In this document: in pieces, positions 8,136-13,501 of the stretch
Numbering within the stretch: position 1 is the stretch's first letter
Layout of the letters: every line of letters begins with the position of its first letter
Assembly: GCA_947259235.1 (NCBI GenBank)
Contig: CAMYLL010000037.1
Coordinates: 1-13,501 of the forward strand
Length of the DNA: 13,501 nucleotides
DNA from: an uncultured Pseudodesulfovibrio sp.
Lineage (GTDB): Bacteria > Desulfobacterota > Desulfovibrionia > Desulfovibrionales > Desulfovibrionaceae
Direction of reading: 5' to 3'
Notes under the pieces: generated by a model
What the model was told of the DNA's origin: nothing
Seen by the model: the letters and a program-made list of their open reading frames with translations, nothing else
Databases searched by the model: none
Translations under genes and position numbers: made by a program

Positions 8136-8609
8136 TTATTCGTCGTTTGACGGGAGCGGTATGACGCGTGATTCCTTGACCGTGGTCAGGACGATGGTCG
8201 AGTTCGTATCACGAACGGCGGCTATGGTGCCGAACTTTGCCAGGGTGGCCTGCAAGGCCTCGGTATCCTCAACCCGGACCTTGACGAGATAGGAATCGCG
8301 CCCGGCGGTGTAGTGCACCTCAAGGACTTCGGGCAGGCGGGCGAGATTCTCCCCGACCTCGGTGGCCCCCACTCCCTCCTCCACGCGGATGGATGTGAAC
8401 GCCGTCAGCCCACGGCCGAGCTTCTTGTGGTCAACGATGCACTCGTAGCCCTTGATGATGCCGCTCTTGCGCAGCTTGCGGACCCTCTCAAGCACGGCGG
8501 ACGGAGCCTTGCCGACCTTTCGGGCTATTTCCGCGTTGGAAACCTTGCCGTCCTCCTGAAGTATATTCAGGATTTCCAGATCGAGATCGTCAATTTTTCT
8601 GTTATTCAT
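8136..8609 (-). CDS. Lrp/AsnC-family transcriptional regulator, likely proline-responsive activator of putA
   Basis: The 157-residue protein has the two-domain Lrp plan. The N-terminal helix-turn-helix (about 24-47) lies within LDLEILNILQEDGKVSNAEIA and ERVRKLRKSGIIKGY. A C-terminal RAM ligand-binding domain (about 70-150) includes AGRDSYLVKVRV, the usual glycine-rich effector loop region. Members bind amino acids and form octamers that wrap DNA. The gene is upstream of and co-directional with putA, separated by 21 nt, so it most likely senses proline and controls this operon, as PutR does in alphaproteobacteria (where, however, it is divergent from putA). The ATG at 8609 has no Shine-Dalgarno sequence: the preceding bases are AT-rich and carry the promoter, so the message is probably leaderless. 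No other start is plausible because the family N-terminus begins right here. Confidence 0.95.
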   Translation of the reverse strand: MNNRKIDDLDLEILNILQEDGKVSNAEIARKVGKAPSAVLERVRKLRKSGIIKGYECIVDHKKLGRGLTAFTSIRVEEGVGATEVGENLARLPEVLEVHYTAGRDSYLVKVRVEDTEALQATLAKFGTIAAVRDTNSTIVLTTVKESRVIPLPSNDE

Positions 8610-8616
8610 AGTTTAA

Positions 8617-8646
8617 AAAAATAATATTCTTGTTCGCCTTTGTCAA
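8617..8646 (-). promoter_or_regulatory. lrp-putA promoter with overlapping Lrp-box-like site
   Basis: On the minus strand a perfect -35 TTGACA (8641-8646) is separated by 17 nt from a -10 TATTTT (8618-8623, four of six consensus bases). The expected start point falls at about 8609-8612, that is, on or within 3 nt of the lrp ATG at 8609. AAGAATATTATTTTT (8617-8631) covers the -10 element and matches 12 of 15 positions of the E. coli Lrp consensus YAGHAWATTWTDCTR. Binding there would block polymerase and so autorepress the operon; relief or repositioning by proline is an inference. Confidence 0.68.
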
Positions 8647-8755
8647 CCCCCCTGCGCCCCTTTCGATGGATTTTTCAACACCGGGCTTTTCATTTCACGA
8701 AACCTCAGATAACTTTGGGATTCCCTTTCAATGGGCCGACAGCGTTATCGAAATC

Positions 8756-8761
8756 AGGGAG
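8756..8761 (+). promoter_or_regulatory. Shine-Dalgarno sequence that supports a TTG start for the mlaE-like gene
   Basis: AGGGAG stands 5 nt before the in-frame TTG at 8767. The two in-frame ATG alternatives, at 8731 and 8833, have no comparable purine-rich sequence. This is the only good ribosome binding site in the region and is why 8767 was chosen. Confidence 0.5.
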
Positions 8762-8766
8762 CCCCT

Positions 8767-9909
8767 TTGCCGCAACGAACTCTGCCCCCGGGACATCCCG
8801 GGGCCTCTGTCACGGCCGCCGAAGCCGACCCCATGCGCCTGACCATCCGGGGCAGGCTCGACGCTCCGGGCACGGCCTATGTATGGGACGCTGCCGTTGC
8901 GGCCGTGCGGCCCGCATCAGGGACAGTGGAAGCCGACTGCTCCGGCATCGAGTACATGGACGGCTCCGGCCTGGCCCTGTTGCTCAAGCTGCGCGAAGCC
9001 GTGGCCGAGGCCGGTGGCACGCTCTCTCTCATCAATCTGCGCCCCAAGCACCATCAACTCATCGACCTCACCTGGAACTGCGCGCTGCCGACATGGGAGA
9101 CACAGAAACAGGAGCGACGAGGACTGGCGCACCGTATCGGCAAGGCCGCGCATGAAAGCCTGAGCGCCGCACGGGAGATGGTCGAGTTCGTGGGCGAGGC
9201 CACTGTCATCATTGCCCAGTCCATCCGCCACCCCGCCCAGGTGCGCTGGAAGGACGTCATGCTCTCCTGCGTCAACGTCGGGGTGGACTCGCTCTTCATC
9301 ATCGGCCTGATAGGCTTCCTGATGGGGCTGATCATGTCGTTCCAGTCCGCCATCAGCCTGCAGCGGTTCGGTGGCGAGATATTCGTGCCCAACATGCTGG
9401 GGCTGGTCATGTTCCGCGAGATGGGGCCGCTGGTCACCTCCATCCTCCTGGCCGCGCGGTCAGGCTCCGCCTTTGCCGCCGAGATCGGCACAATGAAGAT
9501 CAACGAGGAGCTGGACGCCCTGACCACCATGGGGCTATCGCCCATGCGCTTCCTGGTAGTGCCCAAGCTCCTCTCCGCCCTGGCCATGGTCCCGCTCATG
9601 ACCGTCTTCTTCAACATGGCGAGCCTTGTGGGCGGCGCGCTGGTCATGCTCTCCATGGGATTCCCGCTGGTGACCTTCACTTCGCGAGTGTTCACCTATG
9701 TCCATTACAATGACTTCTTCGGCGGCATGGCCAAGGCCCTCGTCTTTGCCGTGCTCGTTGCGGGCGTTGGCTGCCTGCGCGGCATGCAGACGCGCAGCGG
9801 TGCCAGCGCGGTGGGCCTCTCCACCACCAGCGCGGTGGTCACGGGCATCATCTTCATCGCCTTTGCCGACGGCCTCTTTGCCGTGGCCTTCTACTACCTG
9901 AAGATATAA
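8767..9909 (+). CDS. mlaE: STAS-MlaE fusion: inner-membrane permease of an MCE/Mla-type lipid transporter
   Basis: This is the membrane permease of an ABC-type phospholipid transporter. About 120 N-terminal residues form a STAS domain (TIRGRLDA, then the diagnostic CSGIEYMDGSGLALL), the counterpart of separate MlaB, fused to the permease. The MlaE part begins near VEFVGEATVII and has about five or six membrane helices. It carries the family signature AAEIGTMKINEELDALTTMGLSPMRFLVVPKLL, whose EIGTM...E segment is the coupling region to the ATPase. The start is uncertain. TTG at 8767 (380 residues) has AGGGAG 5 nt upstream, and a family-like strand (ASVTAAEADPMRLTIRG) begins before the ATG at 8833 (358 residues); ATG at 8731 (392 residues) lacks a ribosome binding site. 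It opens a five-gene operon, with the ATPase gene 18 nt downstream. I see no convincing promoter between 8647 and 8766. Confidence 0.93.
   Translation: MPQRTLPPGHPGASVTAAEADPMRLTIRGRLDAPGTAYVWDAAVAAVRPASGTVEADCSGIEYMDGSGLALLLKLREAVAEAGGTLSLINLRPKHHQLIDLTWNCALPTWETQKQERRGLAHRIGKAAHESLSAAREMVEFVGEATVIIAQSIRHPAQVRWKDVMLSCVNVGVDSLFIIGLIGFLMGLIMSFQSAISLQRFGGEIFVPNMLGLVMFREMGPLVTSILLAARSGSAFAAEIGTMKINEELDALTTMGLSPMRFLVVPKLLSALAMVPLMTVFFNMASLVGGALVMLSMGFPLVTFTSRVFTYVHYNDFFGGMAKALVFAVLVAGVGCLRGMQTRSGASAVGLSTTSAVVTGIIFIAFADGLFAVAFYYLKI
8786..8803. repeat. GC-rich hairpin near the mlaE start
   Basis: CCCCGGG (8786-8792) and CCCGGGG (8797-8803) form a perfect 7-bp all-GC stem with the 4-nt loop ACAT. 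There is no T-tract, so it is not a terminator. If translation starts at 8767 the hairpin is in the first codons; if at 8833 it lies in the leader. In either case it could affect initiation. Confidence 0.5.
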
Positions 9910-9927
9910 CACGGACCAGGGAACACC

Positions 9928-10752
9928 ATGAACACGGCCAACCACACCACCGACGCCAGCACGAGCCAACCGATCATCAGCGTGCGCAACCTGACCTGCG
10001 GCTATGGCGACACGGTCATCGTCGAGGACGTCAGCTTCGACATCATGCCCGGCGAGGTCTTCGTCATCCTGGGCGGGTCCGGCTGCGGCAAGAGCACCCT
10101 GCTCAAGAACATGATTGGCCTCTACACTCCCATGGCCGGGCAGGTGTTCATCGAGGGGCGCGAGCTGGTGAGCTCGGCCGATGAAGAGCGAGATAAAATC
10201 ATTAGAAAATTCGGCGTGATGTACCAGATGGGCGCGCTCTTCGGGTCCATGTCGCTGCTCCAGAACATCATGCTCCCCCTGGAGGAGTTCACGGACCTGC
10301 CACGTGAGGCCATGACCATGATCGCCAAGTCGAAACTCGCCATGGTCAATCTGGAAAACGCGCTCTACAAGCTCCCCGCGGCCATCAGCGGCGGCATGAA
10401 AAAGCGGGCGGCAATAGCCAGGGCCATGGCCCTGGACCCCCAGATACTTTTCCTAGACGAGCCGGGAGCCGGGCTTGACCCCATCTCCTCCGCCGAGCTG
10501 GACGAGCTGATACTCAACCTGTCCAAGAGCCTGGGCATCACCTTCGTCATCGTCACTCACGAGCTGGAAAGCATTTACAAAACCGCCGATCGCGTTATCA
10601 TGCTCGACAAGGACGTCAGGACCATCGTGGCCGAGGGCGACCCGAAAGTCCTGCGCGACACGTCGGAAAACATCTACGTCAAACGATTCTTCCACCGCAT
10701 GCCATCGCTGGGCAGAACCGGCCTTGACGCCGACTGCCCGGCCGCCGAATAA
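9928..10752 (+). CDS. mlaF: ATP-binding protein of MCE/Mla-type lipid transporter
   Basis: This 274-residue cytoplasmic ATPase powers the MlaE-type permease. Visible motifs are Walker A GGSGCGKST (49-57), the Q-loop region near FGVMYQMGALFGSMS, the signature ISGGMKKRAAIARAMA (from 153; SGGM with KKR is typical of the MlaF/Ttg2A branch), Walker B ILFLDEPGAGLDP with D177 and E178, and the switch histidine H211 in VTHEL. The C-terminal extension after YVKRFFHRM is short and family-like. An AGGGA ribosome binding site precedes the ATG. The gene is 18 nt after the permease gene and 9 nt before the MCE-protein gene, so the three are surely co-transcribed. The first 15 residues are Thr/Ser-rich and carry no visible motif. 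Confidence 0.96.
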   Translation: MNTANHTTDASTSQPIISVRNLTCGYGDTVIVEDVSFDIMPGEVFVILGGSGCGKSTLLKNMIGLYTPMAGQVFIEGRELVSSADEERDKIIRKFGVMYQMGALFGSMSLLQNIMLPLEEFTDLPREAMTMIAKSKLAMVNLENALYKLPAAISGGMKKRAAIARAMALDPQILFLDEPGAGLDPISSAELDELILNLSKSLGITFVIVTHELESIYKTADRVIMLDKDVRTIVAEGDPKVLRDTSENIYVKRFFHRMPSLGRTGLDADCPAAE

Positions 10753-10761
10753 GGATACCAG

Positions 10762-11913
10762 ATGGTCAGAAAACAGGATTACTTGAAACTGGGTACATTC
10801 ATCATCGTCGGCACGTTCCTGCTGGTGGCCGTCATCGTCATCCTCGGGGCGGGAGAATTCTTCAAGACGACATACACCATCGAGTCCTACTTCGACGATT
10901 CGGTCAACGGACTGGAGGTCGGCTCCCCGGTCAAGCTGCGCGGCGTGAGCATCGGACGCGTGGCAACCATCGACTTCGTCCTCAACATGTACCCCGACGC
11001 AACCCAGCACGAGCGCCGCTACGTCTACATCGAGTGCGAGATCAAGCCGGACATCTTCGGCGACATTGACGAGGACCAGTTCAAGGAGATGGTCACGCAG
11101 GAAGTCAAAAACGGGCTGCGGGTCCGCCCCACGAGCCTTGGTCTGACCGGACAGCTTTTCATCAACCTCACGTACAATGCGGACGACACCAGCGAGCTCC
11201 TGCCCGTGGACTGGACCCCGGCCCACTGCTACATCCCGTCGATTCCCAGCACCATGAGCCGCATCGAGGCGGCCATGACCACCATCAGCCAGACCTTGAG
11301 CGGCATCAGCCAGGAAGACATCAAGAGCATCATCAGCGACGTCAAGTCCATCGTCGGAGCCATCGACGACTTCATGAAGACCGAAGGCGGCAAGGAGGCG
11401 GGCAAGAAGGTGCTCTCCATCCTTGAGGAGACGCGGGGCATCCTGGCCCGGACGAACAAGCTCCTGGCCGATCCCGCCACGGAGACGATCATCCCGCAGA
11501 CCGCCCAGACCATCGCGGGCGTCAACAGGATCATCGCCGCGTCCGAGGAGGACGTGGTAGCCACGGTCAAGGAAGCCCGCCAGGCCATGGCGAGCTTCCG
11601 TAAAGCCTCCGACGTGCTGGCCAAGAACCTCGCGGACCCGCGCATGGACAAGGCCATGTCCAAACTCGCGCCCGCCCTGGAGGACATCGGCAAGGCCTCG
11701 CGCGGCATGGCTGCGGCAGTGTCCAAGATCCATGTCCTGGTCAACCGCGTCAATTCGCTCACCGCCAGCGAGGAGGCGAACATCCACGCCATTCTCGAAG
11801 ACACCCGGGAGATCATGAACAACATCAACGAACTCACCCACGACGCCAAGCGCTACCCGTCGGGCGTGTTCTTCGGCAGCCCGCCCAGCCCGGCCCAACC
11901 CGCAACCGATTAA
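10762..11913 (+). CDS. mlaD: MCE-domain (MlaD-like) lipid-transport protein with long helical tail
   Basis: The 383-residue protein has one N-terminal membrane anchor (about 9-30) and then a single periplasmic MCE domain: YFDDSVNGLEVGSPVKLRGVSIGRV (43-67), a charged insertion around 74-110, and LTGQLFINLTY (128-138). MCE domains assemble as hexameric rings with a central lipid channel. From about residue 163 to 365 the sequence is almost entirely helix-forming with few prolines, including ISQEDIKSIISDVKSI and VVATVKEARQAMASF. This is much longer than the tail of E. coli MlaD (183 residues in all) and resembles the helical needle of PqiB or actinobacterial Mce proteins. The last 20 residues are Pro/Ser-rich. 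AAGGA precedes the ATG. Genes for the ATPase (9 nt upstream) and a PqiC-like lipoprotein (12 nt downstream) flank it. Confidence 0.95.
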   Translation: MVRKQDYLKLGTFIIVGTFLLVAVIVILGAGEFFKTTYTIESYFDDSVNGLEVGSPVKLRGVSIGRVATIDFVLNMYPDATQHERRYVYIECEIKPDIFGDIDEDQFKEMVTQEVKNGLRVRPTSLGLTGQLFINLTYNADDTSELLPVDWTPAHCYIPSIPSTMSRIEAAMTTISQTLSGISQEDIKSIISDVKSIVGAIDDFMKTEGGKEAGKKVLSILEETRGILARTNKLLADPATETIIPQTAQTIAGVNRIIAASEEDVVATVKEARQAMASFRKASDVLAKNLADPRMDKAMSKLAPALEDIGKASRGMAAAVSKIHVLVNRVNSLTASEEANIHAILEDTREIMNNINELTHDAKRYPSGVFFGSPPSPAQPATD

Positions 11914-11925
11914 CGGACCGTGACC

Positions 11926-12543
11926 ATGAAGAAGCATCTCATTTTACTCCTCGTCGTGGCAACGGCTCTGATCTGCGCCTCCTGCGTCAAGCTCGGCAGC
12001 AAGCCGGTGGACAGGCACTTCTATCGCATAGCCCCCGTCAGGCAGGCCGGGCAGACGGCCCCCCCGACCGACATCGTGCTCAGCGTCCGCAGGCTCACGG
12101 TGTCCGACCTCTACAACACGCGCGAGATCATCTACCAGATGGCCGACGGGCGCATGGAATCGGATTTCTACAACCTGTACTTCATCACCCCAGGGAGCAT
12201 GCTTTCCTCCGAGCTGCGCAAATGGCTGACGGCCTCGGGGCGGTTCTCCCACGTCATCGCGCCGGGCAGCATGGTCGTCCCGTCCCTGACCCTCGAAGGC
12301 GTGGTCAACACCTTTTACGGCGATTATTCCGGCGGTCAGGCATCTGCCGTGGTTGACATGCAGTTCTTTCTGATAGACGAATCCACACCGGACAACGACG
12401 TCCTCTTTTCGAAAAATTATTCACAGCGGGTCCCCCTGAGCCAGCCCGACCCGCAGCAGCTGGTCACGGCCCTGACCCAGGGCGTCCAAGCCATCTTCAC
12501 GCAGCTGGAGAACGATCTGGCCGAGGCTCCGCTGAAAAGGTAA
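11926..12543 (+). CDS. PqiC-type ABC transport auxiliary lipoprotein (PF03886/DUF330 family)
   Basis: The 205-residue protein starts with a lipoprotein signal: MKKH, a hydrophobic stretch LILLLVVATALI, then CASC with the likely lipidated cysteine at C20. The -3 residue is Cys, which is unusual, but A and S at -2 and -1 are acceptable. After cleavage the residue next to C20 is Val, not Asp, so outer-membrane sorting is expected. The mature part fits the PqiC family: HFYRIAPV near the start, VSDLYNTREIIYQMADGRMESDFYN in the middle and a helical C-terminus. Known relatives sit in the outer membrane as partners of MCE needles. A GTG at 11920 would add two residues; the ATG at 11926 gives the canonical MKK signal start. 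It lies 12 nt after the MCE gene and 3 nt before darP. Confidence 0.87.
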   Translation: MKKHLILLLVVATALICASCVKLGSKPVDRHFYRIAPVRQAGQTAPPTDIVLSVRRLTVSDLYNTREIIYQMADGRMESDFYNLYFITPGSMLSSELRKWLTASGRFSHVIAPGSMVVPSLTLEGVVNTFYGDYSGGQASAVVDMQFFLIDESTPDNDVLFSKNYSQRVPLSQPDPQQLVTALTQGVQAIFTQLENDLAEAPLKR

Positions 12544-12546
12544 CCC

Positions 12547-13077
12547 ATGGGCAAGAAAAAACCCCTCTACAGACCCGAAGAATTCGACGAACTCGAATAC
12601 GGACCGAGCAAATCACAACTCAAGCGTGACAGCATAGAGCTTCAGAAACTCGGGGAGGAGTTCGCCGCCCTGGGAGACAAGGTGATCAAAGACGCCGCCC
12701 TCCCGCCAGAGCTGGAGGCCGCCCTGCTGCTCATCAGGAAACTGACCAAGCACGAAGCAAAGCGCAGACATATGCAATATGTCGGCAAACTCATGCGCGC
12801 CTTTGACACGGGCCACATCAGGGAGATAGTCGAAGCCGCCAGACAGGGGCACGCCATAAAGACGGCGGCCTTTCATCACGCCGAAAGACTGCGCGACAGA
12901 CTGGTGGACGGCGACGACGACCTGGTGCAGCAACTCTTCGACAAATACCCGGAGGAGGGCCAGCGGCTCCGCCAGCTCGTGCTGGCTGCGCGCCGAGAGA
13001 AGGATTCGGGCAAGCCGCCCGCTTCGTCACGCGCCCTGTTCAAACTCCTTCGCTCATTGCCGGAAGACCCGGAGTAG
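12547..13077 (+). CDS. darP: Ribosome-associated protein DarP (YjgA family)
   Basis: This 176-residue basic, soluble helical protein belongs to the DarP/YjgA (DUF615) family, which binds precursors of the 50S ribosomal subunit and helps its final maturation in E. coli. Recognisable blocks are YGPSKSQLKRDSIELQKLGEE, ITKHEAKRRHMQYVGKLMR-like sequence (here LTKHEAKRRHMQYVGKLMR), FHHAERLRDRLVDG and KPPASSRALFKLLR at the end. Its length is close to that of E. coli YjgA (183). The ATG lies only 3 nt after the lipoprotein stop codon, with AAAGG at the end of the previous gene as ribosome binding site, so it is translated from the transporter operon mRNA. No functional link between lipid transport and ribosome assembly is evident; the pairing may only be operon convenience. 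Confidence 0.93.
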   Translation: MGKKKPLYRPEEFDELEYGPSKSQLKRDSIELQKLGEEFAALGDKVIKDAALPPELEAALLLIRKLTKHEAKRRHMQYVGKLMRAFDTGHIREIVEAARQGHAIKTAAFHHAERLRDRLVDGDDDLVQQLFDKYPEEGQRLRQLVLAARREKDSGKPPASSRALFKLLRSLPEDPE

Positions 13078-13133
13078 TCCGCGACCCGAAGAGCGCCTTC
13101 TGGAGAACCCGGTGGAATAATCGCTCCGGCCCC

Positions 13134-13161
13134 TTGACGCGAACGGCATCGGATTTATCTT
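13134..13161 (+). promoter_or_regulatory. Promoter of the small cysteine-rich protein gene
   Basis: TTGACG (13134-13139, five of six consensus bases) is followed after 16 nt by TATCTT (13156-13161, four of six). The predicted start near 13168 gives a leader of about 40 nt ending in a strong AAGGAG (13199-13204) 5 nt before the ATG at 13210. No hairpin terminator for the preceding operon was found in the 132-nt gap, so read-through is also possible. Confidence 0.6.
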
Positions 13162-13209
13162 CTTACCTGCAAGAAACACCGCATACGAACGCACCGTAAA
13201 GGAGATATC

Positions 13210-13479
13210 ATGGTCATTCATGAATACGCAGGAATCGTCACCGAGCTTGAGGATCACAATTGCCCGCATTGCGGCAAAGCCATGGACCCGTGGCTCACCC
13301 CGCCCGAGACCGGCTGGGGCGTCATCCTCATCTGCAACAACAACAGCTGTTCCTTCTACCTCGGCTCCGAGGAGGAGATAGAGCATAAGCGCGATGATTC
13401 CCACCTGGGTTGCCGCTTTGCCCTGGATCCGGACAACGGATACAAGCCGGTCAACGTACTGGCCGTCTGCCCTCACTAG
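13210..13479 (+). CDS. Small cysteine-rich (probable zinc-ribbon) protein of unknown function
   Basis: The 89-residue protein has a CPHCGKAM knuckle (C18, C21) and a second pair in CNNNSC (C42, C47). Together these could bind one zinc ion in a ribbon fold; the second spacing (Cys-x4-Cys) is that of ogr/Delta-like zinc fingers, but overall similarity to that phage family is not clear. Two more cysteines, C68 and C87, lie in LGCRFALDPDNGYKPVNV and at the C-terminus (CPH). There is no signal peptide or membrane segment, so it is cytoplasmic. The gene has its own promoter and one of the best ribosome binding sites in the window, pointing to a well-expressed housekeeping protein. I recognise the LGCRxALDPDNGYKP motif only as something that seems to recur in uncharacterised Desulfovibrio proteins; no function can be assigned. 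Confidence 0.85.
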   Translation: MVIHEYAGIVTELEDHNCPHCGKAMDPWLTPPETGWGVILICNNNSCSFYLGSEEEIEHKRDDSHLGCRFALDPDNGYKPVNVLAVCPH

Positions 13480-13501
13480 CCGCCTTTCGCATACACCGGA
13501 C

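Noticed and set aside
5019..8150. A 1043-codon open frame on the + strand, antisense to putA.
   Set aside because: It is rich in Gly, Val, His, Leu and Asp in the pattern of a complement of a GC-rich gene, has no family motif, and covers exactly a gene with full catalytic motifs on the other strand. It also runs through the putA terminator and the putA ribosome binding site.
8647..8766. A + strand promoter for the transporter operon, such as TTTTCA near 8688 with GATAAC at 8708.
   Set aside because: The spacing is wrong (about 14 nt), and the 17-nt partner hexamers match the consensus poorly. A promoter must exist nearby, but I cannot place it.
10453..11937. A 494-codon open frame on the - strand, antisense to the ATPase and MCE genes.
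   Set aside because: It has shadow composition, with no ribosome binding site or recognisable domain, and the + strand genes are well supported.
13078..13133. A terminator after darP.
   Set aside because: Only short GC matches of four or five bases are present, without a T-tract, so no hairpin could be supported.
13054..13476. A 140-codon open frame on the - strand over the small cysteine-rich gene.
   Set aside because: The + strand has a promoter, a strong ribosome binding site and paired cysteine motifs; the - strand frame has none of these.

Overview
This GC-rich window (by eye a little over 60% G+C, with AT-rich patches only in promoters) looks like chromosomal DNA of a Gram-negative sulfate-reducing deltaproteobacterium of the Desulfovibrio/Pseudodesulfovibrio type. 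The main reasons are an AhbA-type siroheme decarboxylase at the left edge (alternative heme pathway), a short PutA without a DNA-binding domain, and a STAS-MlaE fusion in an MCE lipid-transport operon. The placement is inferred from family resemblance, not from a database search. No tRNA, rRNA, CRISPR, insertion sequence or prophage was seen.

Left arm (1-3896, + strand): the C-terminal end of ahbA; a small four-helix membrane protein of unknown function; rpe (ribulose-phosphate 3-epimerase); a Uup-type ABC-F ATPase with two nucleotide-binding domains and a C-terminal coiled coil; and, 4 nt later, a GNAT acetyltransferase of the arylalkylamine N-acetyltransferase-like branch.

Middle (3907-8646, - strand): an FkbM-family methyltransferase gene that is split by a single-base frameshift inside its SAM-binding motif; then, transcribed toward it, an lrp-putA pair. 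The Lrp/AsnC regulator lies 21 nt upstream of a 1007-aa bifunctional proline dehydrogenase / glutamate semialdehyde dehydrogenase, and a strong hairpin terminator follows putA. The regulator appears to be expressed from a leaderless mRNA: a TTGACA/TATTTT promoter places the transcription start at or next to the ATG, there is no Shine-Dalgarno sequence, and an Lrp-box-like sequence covers the -10 element. This suggests proline catabolism under direct control of an autoregulated Lrp-type sensor.

Right arm (8767-13077, + strand): a compact five-gene operon with gaps of 3-18 nt. It encodes a STAS-MlaE permease, an MlaF-like ATPase, a single-MCE-domain protein with a long helical tail, a PqiC-type outer-membrane lipoprotein, and the ribosome-associated protein DarP (YjgA). 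The first four would form a phospholipid transporter across the envelope, with Mla-type inner-membrane parts and a Pqi-type outer-membrane partner. A separate monocistronic gene (13210-13479) with its own promoter and a strong ribosome binding site encodes an 89-aa cysteine-rich, probably zinc-binding protein of unknown function.

No clearly undescribed multi-gene system was found. The best leads are the leaderless autoregulated lrp, the frameshifted methyltransferase, the mixed Mla/Pqi transporter and the small cysteine-rich protein.
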